Shown here: positions 30,961 to 42,059 of the stretch, piece by piece
How positions within the stretch are numbered: position 1 is the first letter of the stretch
Layout: each line of letters starts with the position of its first letter
Assembly: GCA_037355855.1 (NCBI GenBank)
Contig: CM074763.1
Span: 3,224,001-3,288,000, forward strand
Direction of reading: 5' to 3'
Length of the DNA stretch: 64,000 nt
From: Pseudo-nitzschia pungens
Taxonomy: Eukaryota > Bacillariophyta > Bacillariophyceae > Bacillariales > Bacillariaceae
The notes under the pieces: model-generated
The model's input: the letters and a program-made list of their open reading frames with translations, nothing else
What the model was told of the DNA's origin: nothing
The model's database searches: none
Position numbers and translations under genes: made by a program

Positions 30961-31199
30961 ACTATTGATCTGCTAAGAACTGGGGTATGTAGATATGGTA
31001 CAAGTTCTACTAGAAGGGCCCAGCATCGTGCTTAGCATCCTGTTCACTATCACCTGTAGCACAGTGCGGTTTGGTTCATCAATTAGCATCGTCCTGTAGA
31101 TCTCCTAAACAGGATGCTAGACAGTATGCTAGGCCCCTCAAGTAGGATTTGTACTGGATCTGCATACCCCAACTCTTAACAGCCCTGTATTATAAGATA
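30961..31199. other. Start of the 143-bp array and flanking spacer
   Basis: No gene. From about 31105 the sequence matches the unit of the array at 42060-42482, showing the LINE split that array. Confidence 0.6.
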
Positions 31200-31219
31200 T
31201 ACAGGATGCTAAGATGAGA
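31200..31219. repeat. Target-site duplication of the full-length LINE (left)
   Basis: 20 bp, identical to 42060-42079. It belongs to a 143-bp array unit, but the unit resumes past it only on the right side, as expected for a true duplication. Confidence 0.88.
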
Positions 31220-31521
31220 TTAATTAATTAATATACGTATTTAAATAACTTTAATCACCAAAGGTGAAACTAAATTACTCAGTCTGTATCCAGACTTTAA
31301 CGTCGCCTCCATCATAGAGTCAGGACCCCAAGTGGCAGAACGACAAATTTTCAAACAAACCTTGAACATCAAGCAGGGAAAAAGACAAGCAAGTCCCACA
31401 AAATAGGGACTTGAGAGAAAGTGAAATGGGAATGAAGATATTGGGATAGGATCCAGTATCAAAAGGGATGGGACAGGATAAGAAGCAGGAACAGAAGACA
31501 AAACCAAGGTACAAAGTGTAA
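31220..31521 (-). other. LINE 3' UTR and tail
   Basis: About 300 bp with no frame, ending on the minus strand in CGTATATTAATTAATTAATC. The corresponding region of the truncated copy is almost identical except for the tail. Confidence 0.8.
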
Positions 31522-34500
31522 TCAACCCTGAGGTCCAGTGAGCCAGGCTCTGAGAAGAGCAGCCTCTTGTTGGTATGGCTGCACTGGTGGGTCAGGCGCT
31601 GCATACTGTTTCCTTGCAAGGTGGATGGTTGCAAGCCACTGCCTCTTGGCAGGCAGGGTGTAACCTTGTAGGACATGGAAAGGGGTTTGTAACAGGGAGT
31701 GTGACTGGGGAAGTGCACCAGCTGCACCAATTGCCAATTCTGAGGTGATGGAAGCATCAAGAGATTGGTGTTGTTCAGCATCAAGGGTACCCCCAGGACC
31801 ATGGAGTCGTTCATTCCTATAAGTCCAAAGATCCCAGGAGGTAAGAAAGAACTGATGGATGATAGCTGTAGCCCAACGTTTGGGAGAGCGCTTGCTTCCA
31901 ATGTGGGAGTAGTAGTCAGCCTGGATTTGGTACCAGCGAGGAGACCACCTACCAAGAAGCCAGTTGTGCCAACCAATTGTCCTCTGTGCTCTGACAGCAG
32001 AAGCAATTGCAAGTGAGTAAGATGATGGATAAATCCTCTGGCCCTTCCGAACTCTGGTGAGAAGATCCACAATGGCAGCAACCAATGATGGATCAGTCTG
32101 CTCAACTTCAAGCCTTTTCTGCAGGGGTCCCTTGAAAGCAGACACACTGTGCTGTACCGCCCCAGTGTCCTTGCAGGAGAGCACATGAGAAACCTTCTCG
32201 TTGTCTGCATCACACAATGGGCACCGGGAGTGATCCTGATACTGGTAGTGGAGGAGTTGGTTGCCAACACCAATGCATCCAGAAGCAAACTTGACAAACC
32301 ACCTTTGCATGCCAGGAGGTAAACGCTTGAAGGCAGACAGATGGGCACACCAATGGATGGAACTCAGAACAGGTTGTGGAATGGGGATGTCATGGTGGGT
32401 CTGCCAATATTTAAGAAGAGGAGGACCAGAAATGGCAACATGCAAAGCATTTTGATCAAACCTTGAGCACTTGCGGCCATTGAGAGAAAAAGCCCAGGGC
32501 TCAAACACAAGTCTGGGATAGTGATGGGCAGAAGCTCTATGGACAGAGAGAAATGCCTTTGCCATGCTGTCAACCTGATGATTGCGGAAGGCCCACCAAT
32601 CAAGAAAGATTCCAGCTTGATGGCCCTGAACCCACTGAAAGTGCACAGAGATTGGCAGGGCAGAAATCATGTTTCTGATGACATAAACATAATCAAAAGA
32701 CTTCTGGGAAATAACCAATGGCCATGATCCCTCAGCCTGTTTGAGAGCTGTGTCACCATCCAGAGCAATAATGATAGAGCCAGAAGCAATATCAAAAAGA
32801 CTCACCAGAGCAGTGCAACAGGTGAGAACTCCAATGATACCTGCCAGTTCACTCCTGTAGGATGACTGATCCTCAGGGGACCCACTGACAAAATTACAGC
32901 CAGTGAGGAACAATGAAGCATTCTTGGTGGAGGTATTGGGTGACAAAATGAAAGCAGAAGTTCCTCTGAGAAGGTCAGGATCAAATGAACCATCGCAGAC
33001 AGCACTGGCAGTACCACTCTGGATAGCATCAACAATGTGCTGACAGCCAGCCTGTGGTAGAGAATATTTGTGGAGAAGTACCCTTGGAGACTCACAGAGT
33101 GCATCAAAGGCATCTGCCGGGGAGTCTGGAAGAGAATCAAATGGATTGTACTCCAGAGGATCCATGTCAGGAGGTTCAGAAACAAAGGCTGAAGACCCGA
33201 CAACGCGGACAACTTGGCCACAAATAACAGGGCAGACAAGCACATCAGCGCAGGCTGGTTTGTCAGAAAGGATTTCAGCAGTGACCCTGTATCTGCCCCT
33301 GCCCTGGGAGGTGCTCACAGTCCAGCCAGTAGAAGTTTTGAAGAATATTCTGTTGGTGGATGGAGACAAAAACCAAGGCCAAAGAGAAGCTGTCTGGGGA
33401 GAGAGCCAAGGCCCAAGATGAAAAGAAGAAGCCAGTGCCCTGGCTGCAGGGGGTGGGCAGGGGGGAAGAAAACAGGTCTGAAGAGCCTGAGTCCATAAGC
33501 GCTGTGCTGCTGGAGGCCAAGATGGAGGACATCTAGGCCAGTCAAGATGATCCCTCAAGTGATTGGAGGATATCAGCTGGAAGGCCATTGGAGAGAGTCT
33601 TTTACCATCTGGAGTACAAATGTCAGCAAGGGAGATAGCCTTGAGTGACATGCGCATGTGATTCAATAGGGACAAGTCAGCACCTCTGAAGCCAGCGTTG
33701 ACAAAGGCTTGCATGAGATAGCAGTCATTGGAACGTAGCAGGGGAAGATCTGGGAAGTCTTCAAACAAGCTCACAGGGTGAACAGAGAAAAACTTCCACA
33801 CATGTTTGTACCAGCAAGGAGTGACGTAGGAAGCAAAAGGATGATATGGGGTGACACCAAGATGGAGAGGAATGCCAAGTTCGAGCCGTAGGGACTCAGC
33901 AGTTAGCCTGAGAATCCGACCTGTTTGGGAGGACCTGACAGATTCCTGAAAGAGGGTGGCAATATGACTAAACTCTTGGAGGAGGTATGGATGGATGAAT
34001 CCAAAGCCTTGATAGAGGGAAGGACCATAGAACACATGTCTGGGAAATGTCCGTGACATCCCTGCTTTATTCAGCACAGGAACAAGAGCTGGGTGAATTA
34101 TCTTAGTCCAAGTGGCCTCATCAAGTTGCGTGACAGGCATGGGGTATTCAACAGACTTCATGAAAGAATACTTGAATGTGTAGAGGGATGCCCTCTTCTC
34201 ACACTTGGAAGCCTTGAGCTGAGAGCCAAAAGACTGAGACTGGGACTGCATGTGAGCAATCTGTGCTTCCTCATTGCCATCCATGGAGATAAAAACCCCA
34301 AGGGTCTTGTCAGCATGGTCAACTTCAAATCGATCCAGGGTAGCTCGATTGCCATTTTTGTCGGCAACTGAGAAGTCACCGGGCATGTCAGCAATGGAAC
34401 GATAATCCCAACCGGATCCATTCCATTTGAAATCAATCAAATAACAGAAGGATTTGGCAGGTTCAATAGCACCACCAGTGGCAATAATCCCACCAGCCCA

Positions 34501-37434
34501 CCGGTCAAGAGCTTCCTGAAAGTCAACAGCTAAGTCCTCACCAGATGTTGAGGAAGCAGAGCCAGCACAAAACAAATCTGTGTCATCCACAAAGGCAAAA
34601 CCCACAAGAGAAACCAGTTGCAGTGACAAAGAAGTGATAAGATGGACACCATGCCCAGCCTGTTGCATCATTCGGAAGACAATTGTTGACACCAAAGCCC
34701 AAAGAGTTGGACCAATACCATTGCCTTGGCCACAACCACTGAGAGGAACAGGTTCATCACCATACACAGGACCTGACCGACCAAAGCCAGTTTTGATGTG
34801 GTGCTTAGCATGTTGCAGAGTAGACAGAAGAACGTCACACACATGTGCAGGAACACCAAAGCTCTGGAGAGTGAGACCTGCAATGGGATGAGAGATTCTA
34901 TCATAACAGCCCTTGGCATCATTCATAGCAACAGCACCAGATCTGCGCTTCTGCCTCAACACATCACAGATGAGCTTCTTGTTCAGGCAGGTGTTGATGG
35001 CCTTGTGGTGTTTCCTGCTTCCATGTTGATCAACAGCCACTGCATTGGCACGTTCAGCGTAGGCAAGAATGCGTCTGCCAATCATTTTGTTGTTGATTTG
35101 GAACTCAGGAGACATCAACTGGATGAGCCTCATCTTATCCACTCTATATTCACCAGGTTTCTTGAAGATCTCAACATCCGTGATGACCTGCCAGGCAGAA
35201 GGAGAGAAGCCAACAATCAATGGGACTGATCTCAGTAGAGTGTCAAACTTGTTCAGCTGGGGATCCAGGGCAAAAGCCTTGTGGTGGGCAAAACTCAAAC
35301 AGGAAGGTTCACTTGCTGTGCGTTCCCTCTGGCGTTTCCAGGCAGCAGCATTGTCAGCTGGACACACTGAATAGTCAAAGGGGGGCAAACGCAGAATAGA
35401 GGCAGGGACTTTGAGACAAGAAAGAAATTCAGACAGGTATTTGTCAGTGGCAGGAGGAGGATTATATGTGCCATCAAGAACTTGAGCAGAAGCATGGGCT
35501 GTGCCGAGGTAGCCAAAATCTTGAATGAAGGAGGGAGTCATGGAGGGAGTGCCAAGACACTGCTGTTGACGCCGGACATTGGATTCAGCCATAGCTGGAA
35601 CCATAGTGGACTGGGACTCCAAGACCTGTTCAACACCATCATGGCCAACTGCAATAGCTCTCAAGACAGCTGACTTGTTGACACGTCCCCGAATAGACCT
35701 AGCAGCAAGGCCAAGCTCTCTTTGAAGTCGTTCCCTGCGCATCCTGGCACGAATCTGGGAAGCATTCTGGTTGTGAGGTTTGCCTTCAGCAAGAAGTGCA
35801 TCCACCAGGCCTTGATTGAAGGAGTCTCTCCATGAGGGGGCCAATTTTTTCACTGCCCGGTATTGCCTGTAAGCTTGTTTCAGGTGGAGGATAGCACTGG
35901 AAAGATCACTGTGTTCTCCTTTGTAGAGAGAAAGCTTGCATGCGAGCCTTTTCAAAACAGTATGACTGGTGGACACACCCTGTCTCAGCTTAACAACACG
36001 CCGCCAAAAGTCAATTGTATCACGATAGACTTGCAGCTTCGGGGACCATGGAACCAAACCAGCTCTAGTGTGGCAAAGGTTTTGTTCAACAGAGAGCCTG
36101 AGAGAGGTGGAGGTTTCATGGAGGACTTCATATGTGGTGATGAGATCAGCGCGCACAGAAATATCCCCAGACTGAAACTGAGCCAGGAGGTGCTCCAGCT
36201 TAGCTTGGAGAGAAAACACTCCAGCCTTGAGAAAGCTATGCCTGACACGCTTGAAATACCGTTGGCGCAGATGAGGGTGGGAGGACTGGAGTTTGGAATG
36301 AGAGAAGCTCACGGGAGGTGGCAGGTGTTTGCCCATGAGGCTGCAATTACAGACTTCAATCCAAAGCATTCTGTGGTCAGATTCCATACCATAGGCACCA
36401 CCAAAGGGACAATACCCAGCCCGGAGAACATCAACATTCTCAGAGACCCAAATGGCATCAATTGGTGTTCGGGTAGTGTTGCGGTTGTGAGTGGCAGGAG
36501 GAGAAGACGTACTATGAAGGGTAAGAATGGCATCTCTGAAACCAAGAGCCTGGAGCTCAAAAGACAAGCCATCAGTCCGAACATCAGCATTTTGATCAAT
36601 CCCAAGAATGACCTGGTCACCTGCACCCAGACAGACCTTAAGGGCAGCAGTCAAATCCCTGTGAAAGAGAATGCATGGGTTGGGACTGAAAAGATTTTCA
36701 GCTGCTTGAAAGTATCGGTACTGTTGATTCCAGACGGAACCAAGATCCCTGTCATTTTCAACAGGGCAGTAAGCAGAAAACATAGTGACAGTGTAACCAT
36801 CCCTGCCCTGAAACTTGACAAAGGACCATCTTCCAAGACCAGAAGGATCAGCCCCATGGGCAATCTTGTGGGAACTGAACAGTTGATCAATGGAAAATCC
36901 TGTACCACCAGGCTGAAGCCATGAACAGTCAGAAGCTTCATGCTTGTTGTTGGCAAGATAGGAAAAACTTGAGGGACTGACATTCTTCATGCGCCGATTG
37001 AAAAGATCACAGGGCAGGAGTTTGGATTCATTCAAACAATGTTCAGCAAAAAGAGCCACACTGGCATTGCTCTTGACAAATTGACGGGCGTTGTGCTTGG
37101 ACATGGACATAAAGGCAGCTCTGCGCTGTGGTCCAATGTTTTGGAATGTGATGATGGTGGAGTTAGAGGATGGAGCTTGAGGGAAGGAATGACCAAAAGT
37201 GTCAGAATCCTTAGCAGCAAGAGATTCTCCATGAAGAGTTAATTGGACAAAATGAGGGACAGGGGAAGAGTCGGAGGGGGAAAAGGGAGAAACAGGAGAA
37301 GCATTGATGGGATTTGGATTGGAAGGCATCCCATCACACCTCATATCAGAAGAGCTAACCATGATCAGAAGGAAACCGAGTCTGTCGCACGGAAGAAAGA
37401 GTTGCCGGAGCTGATTTGGTGGAGACATTGGCAT
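31522..37434 (-). CDS. LINE ORF2: AP endonuclease, reverse transcriptase, RNase H
   Basis: 1,970 aa from ATG at 37434. The AP-type endonuclease begins near residue 94 (TIITFQNIG) and ends with SDHRML (D353, H354). The RT lies around 770-1010, with MNDAKGCYDR and the catalytic FVDDTDLF (D950, D951). RNase H begins with D1481 (CDGSFD), followed by YRSELAG (E near 1529), ALDGDT (D near 1557) and VQGHQ...D. A CCHC-like knuckle, CPLCDADNEKVSHVLSC, lies near 1737-1753. The protein nicks target DNA and copies the LINE RNA there. The start overlaps the end of ORF1 by 80 bp in the +1 frame. Confidence 0.93.
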   Translation of the reverse strand: MPMSPPNQLRQLFLPCDRLGFLLIMVSSSDMRCDGMPSNPNPINASPVSPFSPSDSSPVPHFVQLTLHGESLAAKDSDTFGHSFPQAPSSNSTIITFQNIGPQRRAAFMSMSKHNARQFVKSNASVALFAEHCLNESKLLPCDLFNRRMKNVSPSSFSYLANNKHEASDCSWLQPGGTGFSIDQLFSSHKIAHGADPSGLGRWSFVKFQGRDGYTVTMFSAYCPVENDRDLGSVWNQQYRYFQAAENLFSPNPCILFHRDLTAALKVCLGAGDQVILGIDQNADVRTDGLSFELQALGFRDAILTLHSTSSPPATHNRNTTRTPIDAIWVSENVDVLRAGYCPFGGAYGMESDHRMLWIEVCNCSLMGKHLPPPVSFSHSKLQSSHPHLRQRYFKRVRHSFLKAGVFSLQAKLEHLLAQFQSGDISVRADLITTYEVLHETSTSLRLSVEQNLCHTRAGLVPWSPKLQVYRDTIDFWRRVVKLRQGVSTSHTVLKRLACKLSLYKGEHSDLSSAILHLKQAYRQYRAVKKLAPSWRDSFNQGLVDALLAEGKPHNQNASQIRARMRRERLQRELGLAARSIRGRVNKSAVLRAIAVGHDGVEQVLESQSTMVPAMAESNVRRQQQCLGTPSMTPSFIQDFGYLGTAHASAQVLDGTYNPPPATDKYLSEFLSCLKVPASILRLPPFDYSVCPADNAAAWKRQRERTASEPSCLSFAHHKAFALDPQLNKFDTLLRSVPLIVGFSPSAWQVITDVEIFKKPGEYRVDKMRLIQLMSPEFQINNKMIGRRILAYAERANAVAVDQHGSRKHHKAINTCLNKKLICDVLRQKRRSGAVAMNDAKGCYDRISHPIAGLTLQSFGVPAHVCDVLLSTLQHAKHHIKTGFGRSGPVYGDEPVPLSGCGQGNGIGPTLWALVSTIVFRMMQQAGHGVHLITSLSLQLVSLVGFAFVDDTDLFCAGSASSTSGEDLAVDFQEALDRWAGGIIATGGAIEPAKSFCYLIDFKWNGSGWDYRSIADMPGDFSVADKNGNRATLDRFEVDHADKTLGVFISMDGNEEAQIAHMQSQSQSFGSQLKASKCEKRASLYTFKYSFMKSVEYPMPVTQLDEATWTKIIHPALVPVLNKAGMSRTFPRHVFYGPSLYQGFGFIHPYLLQEFSHIATLFQESVRSSQTGRILRLTAESLRLELGIPLHLGVTPYHPFASYVTPCWYKHVWKFFSVHPVSLFEDFPDLPLLRSNDCYLMQAFVNAGFRGADLSLLNHMRMSLKAISLADICTPDGKRLSPMAFQLISSNHLRDHLDWPRCPPSWPPAAQRLWTQALQTCFLPPCPPPAARALASSFHLGPWLSPQTASLWPWFLSPSTNRIFFKTSTGWTVSTSQGRGRYRVTAEILSDKPACADVLVCPVICGQVVRVVGSSAFVSEPPDMDPLEYNPFDSLPDSPADAFDALCESPRVLLHKYSLPQAGCQHIVDAIQSGTASAVCDGSFDPDLLRGTSAFILSPNTSTKNASLFLTGCNFVSGSPEDQSSYRSELAGIIGVLTCCTALVSLFDIASGSIIIALDGDTALKQAEGSWPLVISQKSFDYVYVIRNMISALPISVHFQWVQGHQAGIFLDWWAFRNHQVDSMAKAFLSVHRASAHHYPRLVFEPWAFSLNGRKCSRFDQNALHVAISGPPLLKYWQTHHDIPIPQPVLSSIHWCAHLSAFKRLPPGMQRWFVKFASGCIGVGNQLLHYQYQDHSRCPLCDADNEKVSHVLSCKDTGAVQHSVSAFKGPLQKRLEVEQTDPSLVAAIVDLLTRVRKGQRIYPSSYSLAIASAVRAQRTIGWHNWLLGRWSPRWYQIQADYYSHIGSKRSPKRWATAIIHQFFLTSWDLWTYRNERLHGPGGTLDAEQHQSLDASITSELAIGAAGALPQSHSLLQTPFHVLQGYTLPAKRQWLATIHLARKQYAAPDPPVQPYQQEAALLRAWLTGPQG

Positions 37435-40327
37435 GGCTCAAATCACTGACACTAGCATCATGACTGGAAGAGAATGCAATTGCAGCAACTCCAAGCCTCA
37501 ATGCAGAGGCTGCATCTTCCCCACCACCGGCAGCAGGAACTGCAGGTGAGGAATCAGGAGAGGCCACAGGGAGGTCACCAGCCATGGCATTATGGGGAGG
37601 GTCAGGAACTGCAGGGGGAACTTCAGGAGGAATACCAGGAGAGGCATCAGCCTTGGCCACATGGGTAGGATCACCTCCAGTAGGAACAGCACCTGCAGGC
37701 GCTGAAGCCTGGACATCAGTGAGATTGGAAGTACCGGTTGCTAAAGTATCCATGGATTGAGAATCATCAAATCCTCCACCACCACTGTCAGCACGGGCTT
37801 GGAGGTTAAAGTGCAGATCTAGATCAAAGGTGAGGTCTGGGGCAAGGTCAACTGACAAGTCATCATCAACAAGTTCCCAATCTCTTGCATCCCCATCACC
37901 AAAAAAGGGAAGAGAGTCATCCTGCATTGGATCTGCAGCAGGTTCAGTTTCCACAACACAATTGGCAGCAGCATCCCAATGGTAGGCTTCCATTTCAGTC
38001 AAGCACTCAGAAGAGAACCATTGTCGAACACAAGAACCATAATGAGCTTCCAGTATAATAGGCAGGAAAGACAACATGGCCATTGCTTCAGCCTTGGTAG
38101 TGATATTGTACAAAGCAAGGATCTCGCCTCGGTATGAACTGGTATCAACAGAAAGAAAAAGAGGCCATGACCAATTGTCACGGGTTCTGATGCCCAGAAG
38201 CACACTGCGCAGTGTCTTCAAACCCAGCCCTTGGCCCAAGTCAACTGGAAGATCAAGATCAACTACCCCCAAAACAGGAGCAGTTTCATGGCTCTCAATA
38301 AATTTGGCTTGGCGGTGCTTAGCCTGGCGAACAGTCTTGAGCTTGGAGGGGGGAAGAGGTCTGTCAGAAGGATTGGTAGCTGTCTCAATAAACTTGTAGA
38401 ATTTACCATCAGGTAACGAGGCAATGTCTGAAGGTTTGCAACGGTTGAACTGGGCTTTGAGGAGCTTAACAGTGTGGGCGCGCTTTGTTGCATCACATAA
38501 AACATGAGCAGCCAGAACCGGATTGGGATCAGGAGTTCTGGAGTTGTCAAGACTGATATTCTTCCTGATAACAGCAATAGGACAGGCCTGAAACCTGGGA
38601 TGAGTCTGAAGCAATTCGTTGTAGTGGTCAAGATCAAAACTCTGCATGTAAGATCCAAGGAGAAAGCCACAGGTGACAACAACTGGGGCCTGTATGTGGT
38701 CATATTTCAGCTCCATGTCACGGTCTCGGAGCCTCTGGAGCAATTGTGCTGAAAAGAGTTTTTCCAGGGAAGCACTGTGTCCCAAAAAGAAGCGTAGATG
38801 AGGGGCAGTTCTACTGCGAAGCCAGAGCTGAGCAACATACAATTCCAAGGTCTTCCTGTCAGGAAGTGTCGTCCAAAACTTGGTAACAGGCTTGGCCTTG
38901 GGGTTGAGCCTGGCTCTGGAGGGAAAAACATACAACACCAGGCGCTTGTCAACAGTCCATAGAAGATCCAAAGCTTCCTTGAGAGACTTGAGCAGCTCAT
39001 CATATAGTTCCCCAGGGCGTTGTGACATCAACCTTGGAAGGGACAGAGTGACATAAGAACTATGAGAACACTTGGTGCCAGCAGTGACATCCACTGGAGC
39101 TCTAGAATCACTGGAGCAAACCCCTCGGCGTTGGAGGAAATGCCCAGCAGAGGAGGACAAGACAGTAGCATCACCACCACCAGGAAGAAAGGACACTGAT
39201 TTGGAAGTGGAAGATTTGGAAGCGGAAGCATCATCAGCCACTGGTGGCGCAGGTGTAGGAGGGCGCTTCTTGAAATGCCAATGAGAACCAAGCACCTGAT
39301 TGGCTGCCCACCATACTTTGCCTTCAGTGCTGGGCAAAAGGTTACCTTCACAATACAGGTCATCAAAACACTCAGGAGACATCTTGGCCAAACCAATAAG
39401 ACATCTCTTCAGAGCATGGCCTGAAGGTTGCTTGGTCCAGTCTGCAGAGGCTTGAAAGCAGAGAGAAGCAAGGGAAACCAGGGACTCCACAGAAGCAGTT
39501 CTCCACTCAGGGTTGTCAGGAAAAGCTTGAGCATATGCTGGAGGGATGGCAGACTGACAGACATCATGGATGGATTTCTTGTCATTCCCATCTTTCTTGC
39601 TGAAGAAGTGAGTGGGACTAGGACACCCAGTCCATAGCCGGGATCCTGCTGGAGTTTTACGAAGAGTGTGGATAGGGGTGGGAATGGAAGCACGACCAGT
39701 AAAAGGCCCCTTACCGTAGAAGCACCAGAGGAAGGAATCTGAGTGAGCTTTGTTGGCAGCAGCCAGGGCTTTCTTGCGCAGGGCATGTCGCTCTGCAGAC
39801 GGTGTGTCAGAAAGAAATGCAAGAGTAGCTTGTTTCAGACTAGACTTGGAAGGAGAGACCTTGGAAGGAGGGTGCTTAGAGTCTGAGTGCTCAGAGCCTG
39901 GCTGGCCATCCCTAGACGTCGCACTGTTGGACTTTCCACTGTTGGACTTCCCACTGTTGGACGTCCCACTGTTGGAATTTCCACTGTTGGACTTCCCACT
40001 GTTGGACTTCCCACTGTCAGACGTCCCACTGTCGGACTGCCCACTGCCTGAATGCCCTGTGTCTGAATGCCCAGTGCCTGACTGCTCAGTGCTCATATCA
40101 ACATCATCTAGTGCACCAGAAGACACAGCAGAAGTGAAGGACATATCATCATCAGAAGGGAGTGAATCCCTAGCTGTACGGGGAGAGGGAGGGGGAGAGG
40201 GAGTAGCCTGAAGAACGGAACCAGCAGGTAGTCGGCGGGAAGGGGTCCCCGTAAAGGCGCGTTTGTTTGAAGGAGTGTTAGCCAAGGGAGACCTTTTTCG
40301 CCTGGAAGCTGGCGGGGTGGGAGGCAT
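37355..40327 (-). CDS. LINE ORF1 protein, likely RNA-binding
   Basis: 990 aa from ATG at 40327 (MPPTPPASRRKR); the frame is open further upstream but without ATG. A basic, Pro/Ser-rich N-terminus is followed by a 15-bp-encoded SGKSN repeat (~80-140), then a long region without recognised domains (~150-850), and an acidic, Pro/Ala-rich end. I see no CCHC knuckle or RRM. In other LINEs ORF1 coats the RNA and acts as chaperone; that role is inferred from position only. It overlaps ORF2 by 80 bp. Confidence 0.8.
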   Translation of the reverse strand: MPPTPPASRRKRSPLANTPSNKRAFTGTPSRRLPAGSVLQATPSPPPSPRTARDSLPSDDDMSFTSAVSSGALDDVDMSTEQSGTGHSDTGHSGSGQSDSGTSDSGKSNSGKSNSGNSNSGTSNSGKSNSGKSNSATSRDGQPGSEHSDSKHPPSKVSPSKSSLKQATLAFLSDTPSAERHALRKKALAAANKAHSDSFLWCFYGKGPFTGRASIPTPIHTLRKTPAGSRLWTGCPSPTHFFSKKDGNDKKSIHDVCQSAIPPAYAQAFPDNPEWRTASVESLVSLASLCFQASADWTKQPSGHALKRCLIGLAKMSPECFDDLYCEGNLLPSTEGKVWWAANQVLGSHWHFKKRPPTPAPPVADDASASKSSTSKSVSFLPGGGDATVLSSSAGHFLQRRGVCSSDSRAPVDVTAGTKCSHSSYVTLSLPRLMSQRPGELYDELLKSLKEALDLLWTVDKRLVLYVFPSRARLNPKAKPVTKFWTTLPDRKTLELYVAQLWLRSRTAPHLRFFLGHSASLEKLFSAQLLQRLRDRDMELKYDHIQAPVVVTCGFLLGSYMQSFDLDHYNELLQTHPRFQACPIAVIRKNISLDNSRTPDPNPVLAAHVLCDATKRAHTVKLLKAQFNRCKPSDIASLPDGKFYKFIETATNPSDRPLPPSKLKTVRQAKHRQAKFIESHETAPVLGVVDLDLPVDLGQGLGLKTLRSVLLGIRTRDNWSWPLFLSVDTSSYRGEILALYNITTKAEAMAMLSFLPIILEAHYGSCVRQWFSSECLTEMEAYHWDAAANCVVETEPAADPMQDDSLPFFGDGDARDWELVDDDLSVDLAPDLTFDLDLHFNLQARADSGGGGFDDSQSMDTLATGTSNLTDVQASAPAGAVPTGGDPTHVAKADASPGIPPEVPPAVPDPPHNAMAGDLPVASPDSSPAVPAAGGGEDAASALRLGVAAIAFSSSHDASVSDLSHANVSTKSAPATLSSVRQTRFPSDHG

Positions 40328-42059
40328 GGTGGGGCTAGGATCGTCTGAATAGGCGTGTTGGCTCGGGCGCTGGTAGGCTGTCAGTGTTAGCCTGTATGGA
40401 TATATACAGATGGGCGTAGCCTGGAAACAGGGTACAGCAGCAACAACAAGGGTAACCTTGGTCTGGACAAGGAAAAGGTCCCTGGGGATCCAAAAAATAT
40501 ACTGGAGCACACCCACAAAAGTCACCGGGGAACTCAGAAATTTTTGCTAAAAAAACGAGCAAAATTTGTCTCACACTTGGAGCACAAAAACTCTGTGCGC
40601 GGAAGAGCTCTGCAAATCGTGTAGGCTTGTACTCTGCAAATTGTACTCTGCAAATCGTGTAGGCTTGTACTCGTACTGTACTCCGAGCTTGAAAATTGTG
40701 CAAATTTGAACAATTTTGCAACTACTGCAAATCGTGTAGGCTTGTAGGCTTGCAAATTCAAATCGGATACGGTTCGAATTGAAATACAGCAGCCCCAGGG
40801 AAGCTTGGACCTTGAAAACAGGGGCTTTAGTAGGAACACTTAGGGACCGGGGGATATCAATGGCAGGGCACACTTAAAAGGCTCAGGAGGGAACTTGAAG
40901 TTCAAACTCGCAAGTACTTTTAAGTGGAAACAGTATCCAGGGGCAATTGGCTTGAAAACAGGAACCGTGAGCGAGACACTTAGGGACCAGGGAAGCTGCC
41001 TGCTTGGAAACAAGGGGACTAATTAAGGGTAGAAACAGTATCCAGGAGCAATTGGCTTGAAAACAGGAACCTTGAGCGAGACACTTAGGGACCAGGGAAG
41101 CTGCTTGCTTGAAAACAGGGGCTTTAGTAGAAAAACCTAGGGACCAGGGGGAGGCTTGTGTCTTGAAAACAGTGTCGAACTTGAAGTTCAAGTTGGGGTT
41201 GCTTAATAGCGAAAACACTTAGGGAGCAGGGAACTCGCGAACACTTAGGGACCAGGGAAATTGTAGTCTTGAAAACAAGGGGCAATAGTAGCTGTAGTCT
41301 TGGAAACTAGAGTGCAATAAGTAGGAGGTACTTAGGGATCGGTTGGTCTTGGCTTGAAAAAAACAGGTGTAGTAGGGGGAGCCTTAAGCGAAAACACTTA
41401 GGGACTGGGGGGCTTGGCTAGGAAACAGGGTAGCTCTTAAGTGATTGACACTTATAAAAGCAGGGGGCAATTGGCTTGAAAATAAAGGAGAACTGGAAGA
41501 TATGCTCGCGCGAACTTGCAGATACTTAAGGATCAGCGAGTAGGAACCTTCTAGAAGGGGGGTGTATATGTGTTCGATCTTGAAGAATGTAGAACGTTAA
41601 GTAGGTTCGATCTTGAAGAATATAGAACGTTAAGTGGGTATCACTTAAGGGGCTTGGAAGACTGTATAGCGGTAAATAATAAGGTAGCTTGAAAACAGAT
41701 CGAAAAACAAACCAAGCTCGGAGACAAACTGAGCGTGGAGACTAACCGGAGCAGAGGCTGTAGAATTAGTACTGGGCTTGCTGTAGAAAATTATGTGTTG
41801 TTTTGTTGCCGAAGCTTGTTGTTGCCGATCGACCGACCGACAGGAAACAAGCAACCACAGCAACCAAAGGAAGCAAGGAGCAGCCAAACAAACAGCAGAA
41901 TCAGATAGGGGAGGTCTCTGTTAATAGTTGTAGTGCTTGGTGTTGTTGTAGGAGCTTTAGAAGTGAGTGAGATATCAAAGGGGAAAGTTGTGTAGAAATC
42001 TACGTGTTTTAAGTACTGGAACATCGGAACGTCGGACAAAATCGCGCGTCGCAAAATTG
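40328..42059 (-). promoter_or_regulatory. LINE 5' UTR with internal repeated modules
   Basis: 1.7 kb without a convincing gene. At least two forms of repeat: GCAAATCGTGTAGGCTTGTA units (40610-40750), and a ~103-bp module seen at about 40937-41010 and 41040-41112 (CAATTGGCTTGAAAACAGGA ... ACACTTAGGGACCAGGGAAG), whose CTTAGGGACC and CTTGAAAACAGG parts recur to 41480. The internal promoter of a LINE should lie here; the monomer-like layout recalls mouse L1 promoters. Confidence 0.6.

Larger units (their letters stand above)
31220..42059 (-). mobile_element. Full-length LINE (non-LTR retrotransposon), 10.8 kb
   Basis: Flanked by a perfect 20-bp duplication, tacaggatgctaagatgaga (31200-31219 and 42060-42079). 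5' UTR of 1.7 kb, ORF1 (990 aa), ORF2 (1,970 aa), 0.3-kb 3' UTR, and a (TTAA)n tail. ORF2 has endonuclease, RT and RNase H in the order of I-superfamily elements. Both frames are uninterrupted, so the copy may be mobile. It inserted into the 143-bp array. Confidence 0.93.
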
